This document shows, piece after piece, positions 1 through 12,010 of a stretch of DNA of 64,000 bases (its first letter is position 1; every line of letters starts with the position of its first letter). The translations under genes were made by a program, and so were the position numbers. The notes beneath the pieces were generated by a model. That model was not told where the DNA came from, searched no databases, and saw only the letters and a program-made list of their open reading frames with translations. Origin of the DNA: Gordionus sp. m RMFG-2023 (Eukaryota > Nematomorpha > Gordioida > Chordodea > Parachordodidae); NCBI RefSeq assembly GCF_954871325.1, contig NC_088779.1, forward strand, positions 8,000,846 through 8,064,845. The letters are read 5' to 3'.

Positions 1-224
1 TCAGATAGTAGAAGAAAAACTGAAGGGCAAACTATGAAAACTCATAATTCTTTTAAATCATATGCTCAATTTATTATATTAATTTACTATATATTTATTT
101 TAAAATATACTTTAATAAATATAGTAATTCCATTATTATAGAAATTTTTAAGTGTAAACATTTTTGATTTAACATATCAATAATTTTGATCTAATATTAG
201 TGAGTATGTCATTAAATTTATTTT

Positions 225-2545
225 TTATGGGTAATTGAATAAATATAAATAAATTATTAATTTTATTTTAAACTTTAGGAACTAGAAGTAAAATTTTACA
301 TTCTTTGCATATTAAAAAGTCTGGTTTTCAACTATTTTAATTAATAATTTTATCCAATTATTATACCTTTAATTAACATATATCGTCTAAGAAATAAGTA
401 TTTGAGATTTCTTTTCTAATTATACAATGTTTTCTAAATCTTAAAGATCGCGAAATTAAATATCAGATTATTACTATAATTGGCTACCCTAAGATTTAAC
501 AAAATAAATAAACTTACTTTCCTTAATATAAAATCCTATTCTTATATTTAATAATATTCGGTATTTTAGATGATTTTTATATTATTAAAGTAGTGTCACT
601 TAACATTTGTAACATCATAAATTATGCTTCGACTTTAGTGTTATCACTATTCTTCATTAATAATTTTTGTTATAAAATCTCTCATAAGATATTTTTACAT
701 ATATCTCTTTAGTAAACATACCACATTATTATGTTCATTCATTTTTTAATGAAATCTCACAATCTAATTATATCTATCCATATAACTATTTTAGATATGA
801 AAGATTATATTATAATATCCAAAATTAATAAACTAAAGATATTAATTTGTAATTGACAGATGATTAATTTTTTTGAATATTTATTCGAAGATATTATATT
901 TAACCTAAGGAGTTCTTTGTTCTAATAAATTAAGATTATCGATTTTTGATCTTATAGAATATATTTTACTATGAAATTGGTATATAAATAAATACATATA
1001 AAAAAATAGGATCCTCTGGAATATTTGAGTATGGTCATGACAATATCTAGAACTCTTTTCAATAAATATATAGTATATTTAGCTTGATCAAATTATATAT
1101 TCTTGAATCCTCTAAAATTATGATTCATCTTTCTTTAATTTTAATGGTTACGCAATTGATTGTCGAATACTTATCTTAATGATGAGAATTTCGAGAGAAT
1201 GACGTAGACTCATTATTTTATGAGAATTTTATGTTTTGAAAGGACATTATATTCCGAACTCATTCGAATACTGTTATCTTAATCGATTAAAGGATTATTG
1301 AAAGCTGCTGAACTCCTATTACATGTATTTTTACAAAATCAAAACTTTTAGAGATGTATTTTTTTATTAAATTATATTATTTTCATTTACAATTAATAAT
1401 ACTTCTTATAATAAAATATTTATATAAAACCTGAGTGATTCTCTCTATTTTAACCGCCATAATTTAAAGATATTTATATATCAAAAATAATATATAAATA
1501 TAAATTATTAATTATATTTTATACTTTAGAAACTAAAACTAAAGGTTTATTTTGCATATTATAATTTAGTCTGATTTTACAACTAATTTAATAAATAATT
1601 TATCCTATATTATATCTTTATTTTACTATCGTTTACGAAATAAATATTTGAGATTTCTTTCTTTATTATAAATGTTCTCTAACTCTTAAAGATCGCGAAA
1701 ATAAATATCAGATTAAATAATCACTTTAATTGGCTACACTGAGATTTAAAATAATAAATAAACTTACTTTTCAATTAAAAGATTTAATATAAAATCCTAT
1801 TCTTGTATTTAATAATTTTCGGTATTTTAGAAAATTTTTATATTTTTGAAGTAGTGTCAATTAACCTTTGTAACAGCATAAATTATGCTTCGTCTTTATT
1901 GTTATCTCTATTCTTTATTATTAACTTTTTGTTGTAAAATCTCCTATAAGATATTTTTACATATATCTCCTTAGTAAACATACCACATTATTAAGAACAT
2001 TCATTTATTAATGAAATCCCACAATCCAATTATTTATCACAAATTATCCTATTCACCTTTTTTACAGATCTATTCATAAAACTATTTTACATATGATAGA
2101 TTATATTATAATTCCAGCAAAAATTCATAAACTAAAGATATCTAGAGCTCATTTCAATAATATATGCAGTATATTTAGATTAATCAAATTTTAGATTTCT
2201 TGAATTCTCTAAATTTATGATTCACCTTTCTTTAATCTTTTAGGTTATTGAGTTTTGGAATATTTAGTTTAATGATGAGAATTTAGAGAAAATGACGTAG
2301 TCTCATTATTTTATAAGAATTTTATTTACTTATGCATATCTATTATTCCAATATATATTTGTAAAAATATACCGTAACAGTATCATATAACCAGAGTTTA
2401 TAAAGAGTCTTATATATTTTAATGGTTTTGAAATAACATTAAATTTAACTTATTCCAATATTGGCATCATATCGTTTAAATAGGCTCATTAAAATTTGTT
2501 AATCTCTAGCTCTTTGTTACATGTATTTCTTTAACAAAATAATAG
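225..2545. repeat. Two diverged tandem copies of a ~1.1-1.25 kb AT-rich unit
   Basis: Copy 1 runs from about 225 to 1360 and copy 2 from about 1475 to 2545. Shared landmarks include TTAAAGATCG at 441 and 1686 (offset 1245), a stretch about GTAACA..CATAAATTATGCTTCG near 610 and 1870, and CATACCACATTATTA near 716 and 1978. A later block (ATTCTCTAAATTTATGATTC and relatives) lies near 1110 and 2200, with a smaller offset because copy 2 lacks about 150 bp found in copy 1 near 860-1010. Copy 2 has its own extra stretch near 2330-2420. No coding potential is seen. It may be a satellite with a long unit or a duplicated mobile element; the ends are not sharp. Confidence 0.8.
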
Positions 2546-3059
2546 AGGGGTTATCTACATATAATTAATCTTATAATAGATTATATTTTTTATACAAAAA
2601 TTAATAAATATTAAGATAATTAATCCTTAATATTTTTATTCAATAAATAAATATTTTTTTTTATATTATATTATAATAAAACTTGTAAACTTTGTAGGTT
2701 ATCTTGATTTTTTGTTAAAATCATTTTAAAAATTAATAAAAAATATAGTCAAAAAATGCAAAATATGAAGAAGAACCAGAATTTTAAATATATAAAATCT
2801 TTAAAGCTGATTTATTGTTTGAGAAAAATTGCCATCGAAATTGTTATTATATTGATGAATGACTGATTCATTTGAGTAGGGATATGGCTTGCCTTTTGTA
2901 CGATAATCATCATAACGATTATTAGAAATAGTGTTAATAAATTACTAAATATTGTATGACTCTTTTCTATATTTATAGTTAGTATTAAATCTATTTAAAT
3001 ATGAATTTAAAATTTATTTAAAGTTATAATATTTAATATATTCAAAATCATCTATATAA
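2546..3059. other. AT-rich spacer, nothing recognised
   Basis: This is AT-rich DNA with no usable reading frame and no clear repeat. Satellite-like motifs become recognisable from about 3060. Confidence 0.5.
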
Positions 3060-5818
3060 TATTATTTTAACTACAAGATCACAAATGTTAAGTTTAAATA
3101 ATTTCTATAATAATGTGATAACTATATTAAATCGTAAACTAAAATTATAGCAAACACAACAATCAACCAAACTCAAACAACAAATTTATTTATATATGAA
3201 GACATTTTTCAAATTTAAGTGAATAATTAAATAATATCGAAAATAACGATATATATATATTCTACACCGATTTAATTCTTATAATATACTTTACTTTTAT
3301 TTTATTATTCTGCACAAATTTTTTATTTTCCAAAATTTCTTTTAATATATTTTTTTATTTTAATTTTAAAACAAAAAATGAATAATGTACGATGAAAAAA
3401 AAAATTTTTTCTACAAAAATTATTGATAGATCATTATAATAATAAAAATAATAATAAAAATAAAAATAATAATAAAAATAATAAATTATAAATCGATAAT
3501 ATCATAATATAACAAAAACGTTGATATTTAAATAATTTCATGGAATCATTATATTACTAAAAATTTAGTATACACGACAATCAACGAAACTCAATCACCA
3601 GATTTTTTTTAAATATAATTTGTATTCGAAATTTAAATATAGTAATAAATTAAATTTAATCAAAATAATACATATAATATAAATTTTTTGTCATACTTGT
3701 ATTATATAAAAAATACTTTTAAAAATTCCTCTTATACTGTAATAATTATATTAAATCAAAAATTCCTATTATACGGTAATCACTATATTAAATCGTAAAC
3801 TAAAATTATAGTACAGACTACAATCATTGGAACTTTTAAAATTTCATTAATTATAAATATTATTTATTTAAAATTTTTCATACAATATAAATTTTACGTC
3901 ATACTTGAATTTGTAATATAAAAAATGCTTATATGTAAATAATCCCTATAATATTGTAATCACTATATTAAATTGTTAATAAAATTATAGTAATCACTAC
4001 AATAGGTCAAACTCAAAAAAAAATTTAAAATATATATAGAATTATAAATTAAATTTATAAAAATTTCAAATACTTATTATTGTTATATAAAAAATGATTA
4101 AAACTAAATCATTCCTTTTATGCTATGATCACCATATTGATGCTTAATCTATAAATTTAGTAACTACAATTTTATATAATTGGAATTATTAATTAAATTT
4201 AATAAAAATGATACATATAAAAATTTAAGAACATACATTCTTTTGTTAGATCTAAAATGTTTATTGAATCCCTATGAAACAGGAACACTATTTTAAATAT
4301 TAAATTTTATTAAATTAAATACTGCAATTACCGAAAATCATCTACCAGATTTATTTATATTTAAAAATGATATAATTATTAAAAATCATTGATATAATAT
4401 TAAAGATGTTGATATTTAAATAATTTGTATAATAAAGTAATCACTATATTAAATCGTAAACTAAAATTAGTAAACAAAACAATAAACCATCAAACATAAA
4501 GTTTTTATTATTTACATTTTTCAAATTTAAGAGAATAATAAACATAATCGAATTCAACAATATAATATAAATTTACGACTTACCTAATTTTTATATTAAA
4601 AATAATTTATTTATATCATATTATAATCACTCTTTTAAATCGTAAACTAAAATTATAGTAAACACTACAATCAGCGAAACTAAATCACCAGCTTTATTAA
4701 TCTTTAAAAAAAATTTTAAAATTTAACTAATTATAAATTATATTTAGTTAAAATCTTTATACAATATAAATTTTACGTCATATTTACTATTGTGATATAA
4801 TATATGCTAATATATAGTTAATTCCAATAATATTGTAATCACTATATATCGTTGACTATTATTATAGTAAACACTATATTCCGTCAAACTGAATCACAAT
4901 ATTTTATTATAAATTAATATGTTTTTAAAAATTACTTAGAGTTATAAATTAAATTTAATAAAAATGATATAAATTTCAAATACTTATTATTGTTATATAA
5001 AAATGATTAAAACTAAATCATTCCTTTTATGCTATTATCAACATATTGAAGCTTAATCTATAGAACTACAATCAACGAAACTCACCTACCAGGATTTTTT
5101 TTATTAATACATCTCAAAACATTTTTAATTGGGTTTATTAATTAAATTTAATCAAAATGAACCATATCTTATAAATTTAAGGACATACATTCTATTTTTA
5201 GTTCTATATCCTTTATATAATACCCATGAAACTAGGATCTCTAAATAATTTGTATAATAAAGATCACTATATTAAATCGTAAACTAAAATTATAGTAAAC
5301 AAAACAATAAGCCATCAAGCACCAAGTTTATTAATATTTAATGACATTTTTCAAATTTATGTGAATAATTAAATATATCGAATTCAGCCATATAATATAA
5401 ATTTACGACTAATATAATTTTTCGAAAATGTTTATATAATTTATATCATATTGTAATCACTCATTTAAATCGTAAAATAAATTATAGTAAACACTAATAC
5501 AGAGAAATTAAATCATTAGATTTATTTATATTTTAAAAATTATTATTTATAAATTATATTTATTTAAAATCATTTATACAATATAAATTTTAAGTCATAC
5601 TTAATTGTTATGTAAAAAATGATTAAATATAATTAATTCCAATAATATTATAATCATTATATTAAATCGTAAACAAAAATCATAGAAAATACTACCATCA
5701 GTAAAACTCAATACCGTAGTTTTATTATAAATAAAAATGTTTATAAAAATTACTTAGAGTTATAAATTAAATTTTATCAAAATGATATAATATAAAATTC
5801 AAATACTTATTATTGTTA
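3060..5818. repeat. Diverged satellite monomers (~185-200 bp), old outer part of the satellite domain
   Basis: A recurring core (ATCACTATATTAAATCGTAA, then AACTAAAATTATAGTAAACA, then a box like CAGCGAAACTCAATCACCAG) is seen near 3110, 3555, 3780, 3960, 4440, 4625, 4840, 5265, 5455 and 5650. Spacing is usually 185-200 bp. The box and the TTTATTTATATTTAAAA that follows match the monomers of the 10.7-40.5 kb array, so the family is the same. Copies differ by many substitutions and indels, showing older sequence without recent homogenisation. The run ends abruptly at the Ty3/gypsy fossil near 5819. Confidence 0.85.
3437..3485. repeat. AATAAT/AATAAA microsatellite
   Basis: About 50 bp of AATAAT and AAAAATAAT units form a simple repeat inside the diverged satellite region. 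Confidence 0.75.
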
Positions 5819-8460
5819 TCGTCTATGCAATGCATCAATGCTCTACCCACATCTCTATTCGAAGCATCCACAGCCTATATCACTTCCAAATCATCTTATT
5901 AAAACACACTAAAAGAGGTTCTCTTTCGATTCTATGTTTAGTTTTCAAAAACCTTCTCCTGGGCATTTTCCACAGGCATTTTCTCCTTTCTTTGAAAATC
6001 TATATAATAACACCGTTATCGGCGTAAACCTACACAAAACGGTAGTAATAATTTATCTATCTCAGAAAAGCTTGTTCCTCCACTTTATTATTAAGCCTTA
6101 TTGATTGTTATGCCGACGATATTTTTATCCAAGGGACTCACATCCTTTTCAATAATTTTATGACCTAAATATACAATTTCCGACACTCATAATACACTCT
6201 TCTCAACACTAGTCCGCAATCCTTTATCCCTGATTCTTCTGAACACCCAACCCCCCAATTTTTGTTCATGTTGCTCCAAAGTTTCTCCCATCACTTCATC
6301 CATGTAATAAAATACTCCTTTCAGACCCTGAAAAGCCATCGTTCGTTGAAAAATTGTAGCCGACACGCTAAATTTAATCTACAAAACACATATAACCCTC
6401 TTGGAGTAATGATAGTTAATAGCTTTTGTTCCTCAGGCTTCATCCGCAAATGTAAGTAGGCGTTTGGAAAATCTACCTTTGAAAAATATACACTACCCTT
6501 CAAATTAGCTAATATTTCTTCAATTCGCGTCAACGGATATGACTTCCACTACCTACTGGTTCAGCGTGACCTAGAAATCTGTGCATAAGCGGGGATTTCT
6601 ATTGGCCTTCTTCATCGGCACGAACGTTGTCACCCACTCACTCATCTACACTCATTAATCTAATTACCTATCCACTTCATTTCGCCATTTAAACGGTGTA
6701 TCGCAACACACAAAACTTTGGTACATGTCATTCATTTAATTTGATATCCACTTCATAATCTCTTACACATCCCAAATTTTCATCAAAGATCTCCATATAA
6801 TTATTCACCAATTTTTGCACTCCCTCTTGCACTTTGATTATACCAAACTCTATTTCTTTATTTTGATATTCATTTTCTTCCTGTCGTCTAGTTTCTTTTC
6901 TCTCCACTTCTACTCCTTTACTACATATTCTTATATTTCCTTGTTTTATATCATCATTTAATCCAACGCATCCTTCTGGCACTATTCCACTATTTGGCAT
7001 TTTATCCAGCTTCACTTCAAACTCTTTCCGATCATGAATTTCTTCTGTTTTTTCTCCTAAAGTCATGACAATCCTTAAAATTACCCACATTTCCTCACAA
7101 TTTCTTCCCTAAAATTCCCCCCGATTTTTCAATTAAAATTCTCTCCGATTTCTTCCCTACAATATCCTTAGATTTTCCCTCAAGAATTCCCCCCAATTTA
7201 TCCCCAAGAGTTTCCCCTCCCTTACAATTCCCCCCAATATCTCCCCTATAATTTCTAAACCTTTCTTCTTCACTTCCCCTTTCTTCCTCCAAAAAGGTGT
7301 CAATTTTTGGCAACTTTTTCCCATACCAATAATTCATATCCATACTCTCCTCTCCCCTTATAATAGGTAAAAATACACCTCACCCGTGAATACACCCCAA
7401 AAACTACAATCTGGACCTATTCGGGTGATCCAGTCTCACCCCAATAAGGCCCCTATTCTTCGATCTATTATCCATAAATCTAATATCTTCACTATATCTT
7501 CCAATATTATCTTTAACTCCACCCTTCCCATCACCGCCTCCTCCGATCCATCCAACTGCTGATCTTGATATCTTCACGTTCAATCATTCCTTCCGACAAA
7601 ATATTTCGATTTCTAATAATCTATCACAGATGGCCGTTCGGTATCAAATAGCATGAATACCATATTTCCATTTAAATTTATCCATACTCTAGGACAGGGA
7701 TCATGTACTCTCTTCTCTTGTATTATTTATTCATTTCAATTTTCTCATTTTATCACTATAAAACTTTTCCACTCCCTCGACCTCTGCTGCATGCTCTATA
7801 TTATCATATAGTTACAAATATTCATAACCTATCGCCACATGTCCTTCCTTGCGACATCGGAAGCAAATTATATTTAGATCTTTACTCTCGGCAAAATAAG
7901 GTATTCCTATCTACTTATTTTTATCTCTTTCAATAATCATCATATTTGGCACATATTGCCCCATGTCTCTCTACGGAAAACCGCCTTTGGTATTAAAATT
8001 TCATGCATTCCTCGTGATCGAATCTTCCAGCCTGCAGATCACAATTATCACGCTTTCCTTGACAATACAGGGCTATATGTCCATATTTTCCATACTCGAA
8101 ACATTTGGTTTTTTGAAAATATGGCCCCGTTTTCTATAATTATAACAATTTTTTCTCTTCCTCGGGAATTAAAACTCGGTCTCATTTTCATTCTCATCCC
8201 TTGCGAATTTTCTCTCGACCATCTATATGGCCTCACCAATTAATTGTTATACCTAGCTATAACGGTCTCCTCTTTCCTTGTTATCTATCCTCTCATTTCT
8301 ATTTAACTCTCCCATATTGCTTCGGTCCATTCTTTGAACAATTCCTGTACAGGTAACCAGATTACCTTACCCATCACATCTTATTCTCCATTATACTTTT
8401 AATTTTCACATTCCTACTTCTTTTAATCTTTCTTCCAAACAATAAACTACATTTCCATAT
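5819..8460 (-). mobile_element. Ty3/gypsy LTR-retrotransposon fossil (gag zinc knuckles, RT, start of RNase H)
   Basis: A decayed gag-pol region is read on the minus strand. From 5' (high coordinates) to 3' it shows a basic region with CCHC zinc-knuckle-like motifs (CFEYGKYGHIALYC near 8060-8120, CRKEGHVA near 7840-7870), an acidic low-complexity stretch (7095-7343), and the stretch that precedes RT in many gypsy elements (EIFDENLGCVRDYEVDIKL, near 6735-6790). The RT palm follows (FSKVDFPNAYLHL near 6440-6490, YMDEVMG near 6290-6310), then an RNase-H-like start (near 5830-5870). No LTRs are visible at its edges. It is broken, with many breaks, and is old. It abuts diverged satellite at 5819. 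Confidence 0.85.
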
Positions 8461-8689
8461 CACAAAAATGATCAGCGCCCCAAAAATATTATATTGGATT
8501 TCCCAATATTTTATAAATTTAAGCTTTTTATCACAAATTACAAATTAACTATCACTTTCAAAATAAAAATTTTATTATCTGTAACTTTAAGAGATAGGAA
8601 ATCTGTAAATAATCCAATAAAGCACATATGTCGAGATATATTGATAAACAATAATTCAGTGTTTGATTCGCTATCAATTCAAATATTTT
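8461..8689. other. Short AT-rich spacer between gypsy fossil and minisatellite
   Basis: No family is recognised. A plus-strand open frame (8494-8733) is low in complexity, runs into the minisatellite and is not credible as a gene. Confidence 0.45.
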
Positions 8690-9148
8690 TAGTCCACAAA
8701 GTTTCAGTGTTTATTTGTTATAAATATTTTTGACCACAAAGATTTAGCGTTTAATCATTACAAAAATTTTTAAACAACAAAGTCAACTAAGTTTTTTCTA
8801 TTAACCACAAATCCTTTTTTAACCACAAAGTCCATATTTTTTAACTACAATGTCTACAAAGTTTTTTAATTACAAAATTGACAAAGTTTTTTTATTTAAA
8901 AAGCCACTTTTTTTAAACACAAAGCCACAAAGTTATTTTAATTACAAAGACACAAAGTTTTTTTAACCACAAAGTTACCAAGTTATTTGTATCACAAAGT
9001 TCACAAAGTTTTTTAAACCAAAAGCCACAAAGTTTTTTAATCACAAAGCCATAAAGTTTTTTTAACTAGACACCAAGTTTTTTTAACCACAAAAACACCA
9101 AGTTATTTATATCACAAGGTCCGTAAAGATTTTTTTAACCACAAAGAT

Positions 9149-9970
9149 ATTTAAACCAGGGTTGTGCATTTGACCGGTCAAATACGTTTCGGTCAATTGA
9201 CCGATATTTGACCGGCCAAATATGGTCAAATACGGTCAAATGTGGTCAAATTCAAATATATTTTTTTAAAGTTAATAACTTTATTTTGAATATAATAGTA
9301 AAATGAATCTATATTAATAATTTTTTAAATTCATTCAATAACTAACGTGTAGCTATCTGTATCAGAGTCTTGTTCTGATTCATATTCAATATTATCATTT
9401 TCTTTAATATTTTTTAAACAATTTTCCTGATATCTTAGATCTTAAATCAATTTCTATTTTCATAAGAATATTAACCCAAATCGACCTATTTCTTTCTAAA
9501 GAAGAAGTAGAACTAGGAATTGTTAGTCTCTTAATGGGCAGGGTAGACAAAGTTTAATCTATTAACTTGAGGTCGGAATTGATTGTTTCTGGAAATTACT
9601 ACTTTCCACATATTTTGCTATATTAAACATGCTGTTTTTGCTTCTGAAATTAATTATATCACTTAAAATATTTTGGTCATCACTACCTTGTAAAATAGCT
9701 AATTCTTGAATTATATCACATACTTTATTAATTACACTACTAGTGAGTTCTCCTCTTGATATTGTGGACCCGAAAAATAAGCAAACATTGTGATCACATG
9801 TATTTACATCTTTTTTCCCTTTTTTAAACATATTTTTAATTTATTTTTCCTTTAAATTTTTTAGAGTATTTGACCGTATTTGACAGGTCAAATACTCCTC
9901 CGGTCAATTGACCGGTCAATTGACTGAATTTGACTGGTCAATTGACCGACTTGCCAACCCTGATTTAAAC
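9149..9970 (-). mobile_element. hAT DNA transposon, 806 bp (9157-9962), with perfect 8-bp target duplication
   Basis: The element begins CAGGGTTG at 9157 and ends CAACCCTG at 9962, as inverted termini. It is flanked by identical 8-bp direct repeats ATTTAAAC at 9149-9156 and 9963-9970. An 8-bp duplication with CAGGG-type ends is characteristic of the hAT superfamily. About 90 bp inside each end is packed with short palindromic motifs around TTGACCGGTCAA and GGTCAATTGACC, probable subterminal transposase-binding sites. The interior keeps only the C-terminal part of a transposase on the minus strand, so it looks internally deleted and non-autonomous. The intact duplication suggests a fairly young insertion into the minisatellite. 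Confidence 0.93.
9404..9831 (-). pseudogene. hAT transposase C-terminal remnant
   Basis: Reading 9831 to 9562 gives about 89 residues, including DIINFRSKNSMFNIAKYV, which resembles the hAT region before the dimerisation domain (family pattern: helix, then FR.K..IF). After a frame change near 9535-9562, a second frame reads RLTIPSSTSSLERNRSIW and stops at 9404-9406. The IPSSxxSxERNxS pattern is the signature start of the hAT C-terminal dimerisation domain. The BED finger, the catalytic DDE core and the tryptophan-rich stretch are absent, so the product could not catalyse transposition. The family call rests on this motif together with the element's termini and target duplication. Confidence 0.8.
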
Positions 9971-10185
9971 CATAACTAAATGTTTTTCTTTACCTACAAA
10001 ATCACAAAGTTTTTACCCACAAAGTTTTTTTAATCACAAAACTACAAAGTTTTTATACCCATAGAGCCAAAAAAAAATTTTTAAGCATAAAGCCACAAAG
10101 CTTTTTTATCCACAACGCCATAAAGTTTTTTATTCACATTTTTTACCACAAAGCCACAAAGTTTTATTAAATCACTTTTACCACA

Positions 10186-10460
10186 AAGTTTTAGCGTTTA
10201 ATTCATTCGCTACAGGGTCACGTCAACAATTTCCTCGTTTTTAAAATTCTAATTAATAGGTTGCTATTATACTTTCCTTAGCCCAATAAATATTTATTAT
10301 TGTTACGTTCTATTTCCTGAGATGTAAACTAAATTTATTTTCCAATGGTCAATTATTTCGGAATGAATAAACTTAATATAGATTTTTATAATTTTTTAAC
10401 AAAAATATAATAGCATTTTTAGATCATTCTAAAAAAAATAAATAATAAAATTTCACTAAC
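10186..10460. repeat. Conserved tail of the CACAAAG block, left copy
   Basis: About 270 bp after the minisatellite matches 40828-41085 in order and orientation. Landmarks are TTCTAATTAATAGGTTG, then GTTCTATTTCCTGAGATGTA, then AACTAAATTTATTTTC, then ATAAAATTTCAC. Similarity is high but imperfect. There is no open reading frame. The tail is separated from the satellite array start by about 230 bp. Confidence 0.88.
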
Positions 10461-10689
10461 AGTACAAAAAAAATAAGTTTGAAAAAAGTTAATAATAATT
10501 TTTTTCTTTTACGGTTTTTATATTTTTCAATTTTGTCAAATAAATATAAAATTTATTAATAATTTTCTCAAAAAATAAAATATATATTTTCTACGATTGA
10601 TGATGTAATAAAATAATATAAATTTTTACAAAGATAACTCAATAAAATAATATTATTAATTTTTACAACGATGACTTATGACTTATAAT
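10461..10689. other. AT-rich spacer before the satellite array
   Basis: Low-complexity A/T sequence. The phrase GATTGATGATGTAATAAAA (near 10598) and a related stretch near 10663 suggest a small local repeat. Nothing else is seen. Confidence 0.45.
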
Positions 10690-12010
10690 AAAATATATTA
10701 ATGTCACTATATTGAAACGGAAACTATAATTTTAGTAAACAAAACAAGAAAACATCAAACACAAAGTTTTGTAATAATTAATGACATTTTTAAAATTTTA
10801 GTATATAATTAAATATATCATTTTTAATATATAATATTACTTACCTAATTTTTATATCAAAAATGGAAATATAATTTATATATTATTGTAATCACTCTTT
10901 TAAATCGTAAAATAAATTATAATAAACACTACAATGAGCGAAACTAAATCACCAGGTTTATTAATCTTTAAAAATGTTTTAAAAATTTAATTAATTATAT
11001 ATTATATTTAGTGAAAATCGTTCATTCAATATAAATTTTACGTTGTACCTATTATTGTGATATAATATATGAGTATATATAATTAATTCAAATAATATAA
11101 TCATCATATTATATCGTTAACAATAATTATAGTAAACACTACAATTAGTCAAACTCAATCACCAGATTATACTATAAATAAATATGTTTCTAAAAATTAC
11201 TTAGAGATATAAATTAAATTTAATAAAAATGAAATAAAAATTTCAAATAGTTATTATTGTTATATCAAAAATGATTAAAACTAAATAATATATTAAATAT
11301 TAAACTAAAATTTTAAAAAACACTACAATCAGCGAAACTCTATAAACAAATTTATTTAAAAAATCATATATATAACATTATTTTTAGACATTCTAAATGT
11401 TATAAGATTAAAATAATTTTTAAATAATCCCTAATATAAATTAATCACTATATAAATCGTAAAATAAAATTTTAGTATACATTACGATCAGCGATACATA
11501 ACCGCCAGCTTTATTTATATTTTTATTGACAATTAAATAATATTATATAGATAAATTATTTTTTTATTTATAGTCACTCATATAATATTTATATTTATAC
11601 AAATGTTGTAAAAAAATATTGATATTTAAATAATTTCTCTATTATTGTAATAACATTATTAATCCTTGAACAAATTTTTAGTAAACAAAACAATCAGCGA
11701 AACTCAACCACCAGGTTTATTTATTAAAAATATTTATATAATATATTAATTCATTTTAACTATTATTAGATCATCATAATTTTCATATTTAAAAATTCAT
11801 AAAATAGTGTAATCAATACAATAAATATTAAATTAAATTTTATGAAACAATAATACCAATCAAACGCAACTACCAGGTTAATTATATTTAAAACATTTTG
11901 TAATTTCATTTAGAAATAATATATGAATATTGAAAATGATAAATTTAATACTTTTATATCTATATTTTAACTATTGTTAAATCAAAAACGTTTACATTTA
12001 AATAATTTCT
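10690..12010. repeat. Left edge of the array: diverged monomers
   Basis: Monomers here still carry the box (near 10930, 11320, 11490, 11690, 11870), but spacing and sequence vary more than in the core and the A-B-C-D order is not strict. They resemble the older copies at 3.1-5.8 kb. Diverged edges around a uniform core are expected when unequal exchange homogenises the interior. Confidence 0.8.

Larger units (their letters stand above)
8690..10185. repeat. CACAAAG minisatellite, left block (split by a hAT element)
   Basis: Irregular tandem units of about 20-30 bp are built from CACAAAG followed by a T run and AACCA or AATCA (for example AGCCACAAAGTTTTTTTAA). The block starts near 8690 with a variant containing CAAAG..TTTAGCGTTTAAT and ends near 10185 with TTTTAGCGTTTAAT. 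It is interrupted at 9157-9962 by a hAT transposon. A matching block lies at 40671-40827 in the same orientation. Confidence 0.88.

Noticed and set aside
5830-8243. Plus-strand open frames (5830-6027, 6262-6459, 7703-7936, 7956-8243)
   Set aside because: They are antisense shadows of the minus-strand Ty3/gypsy fossil, whose recognisable motifs all read on the other strand.
10400-10700. Microbial or organelle origin, because of the extreme AT content
   Set aside because: LINEs, Ty3/gypsy and hAT elements and a long satellite with higher-order structure show that this is eukaryotic nuclear DNA.
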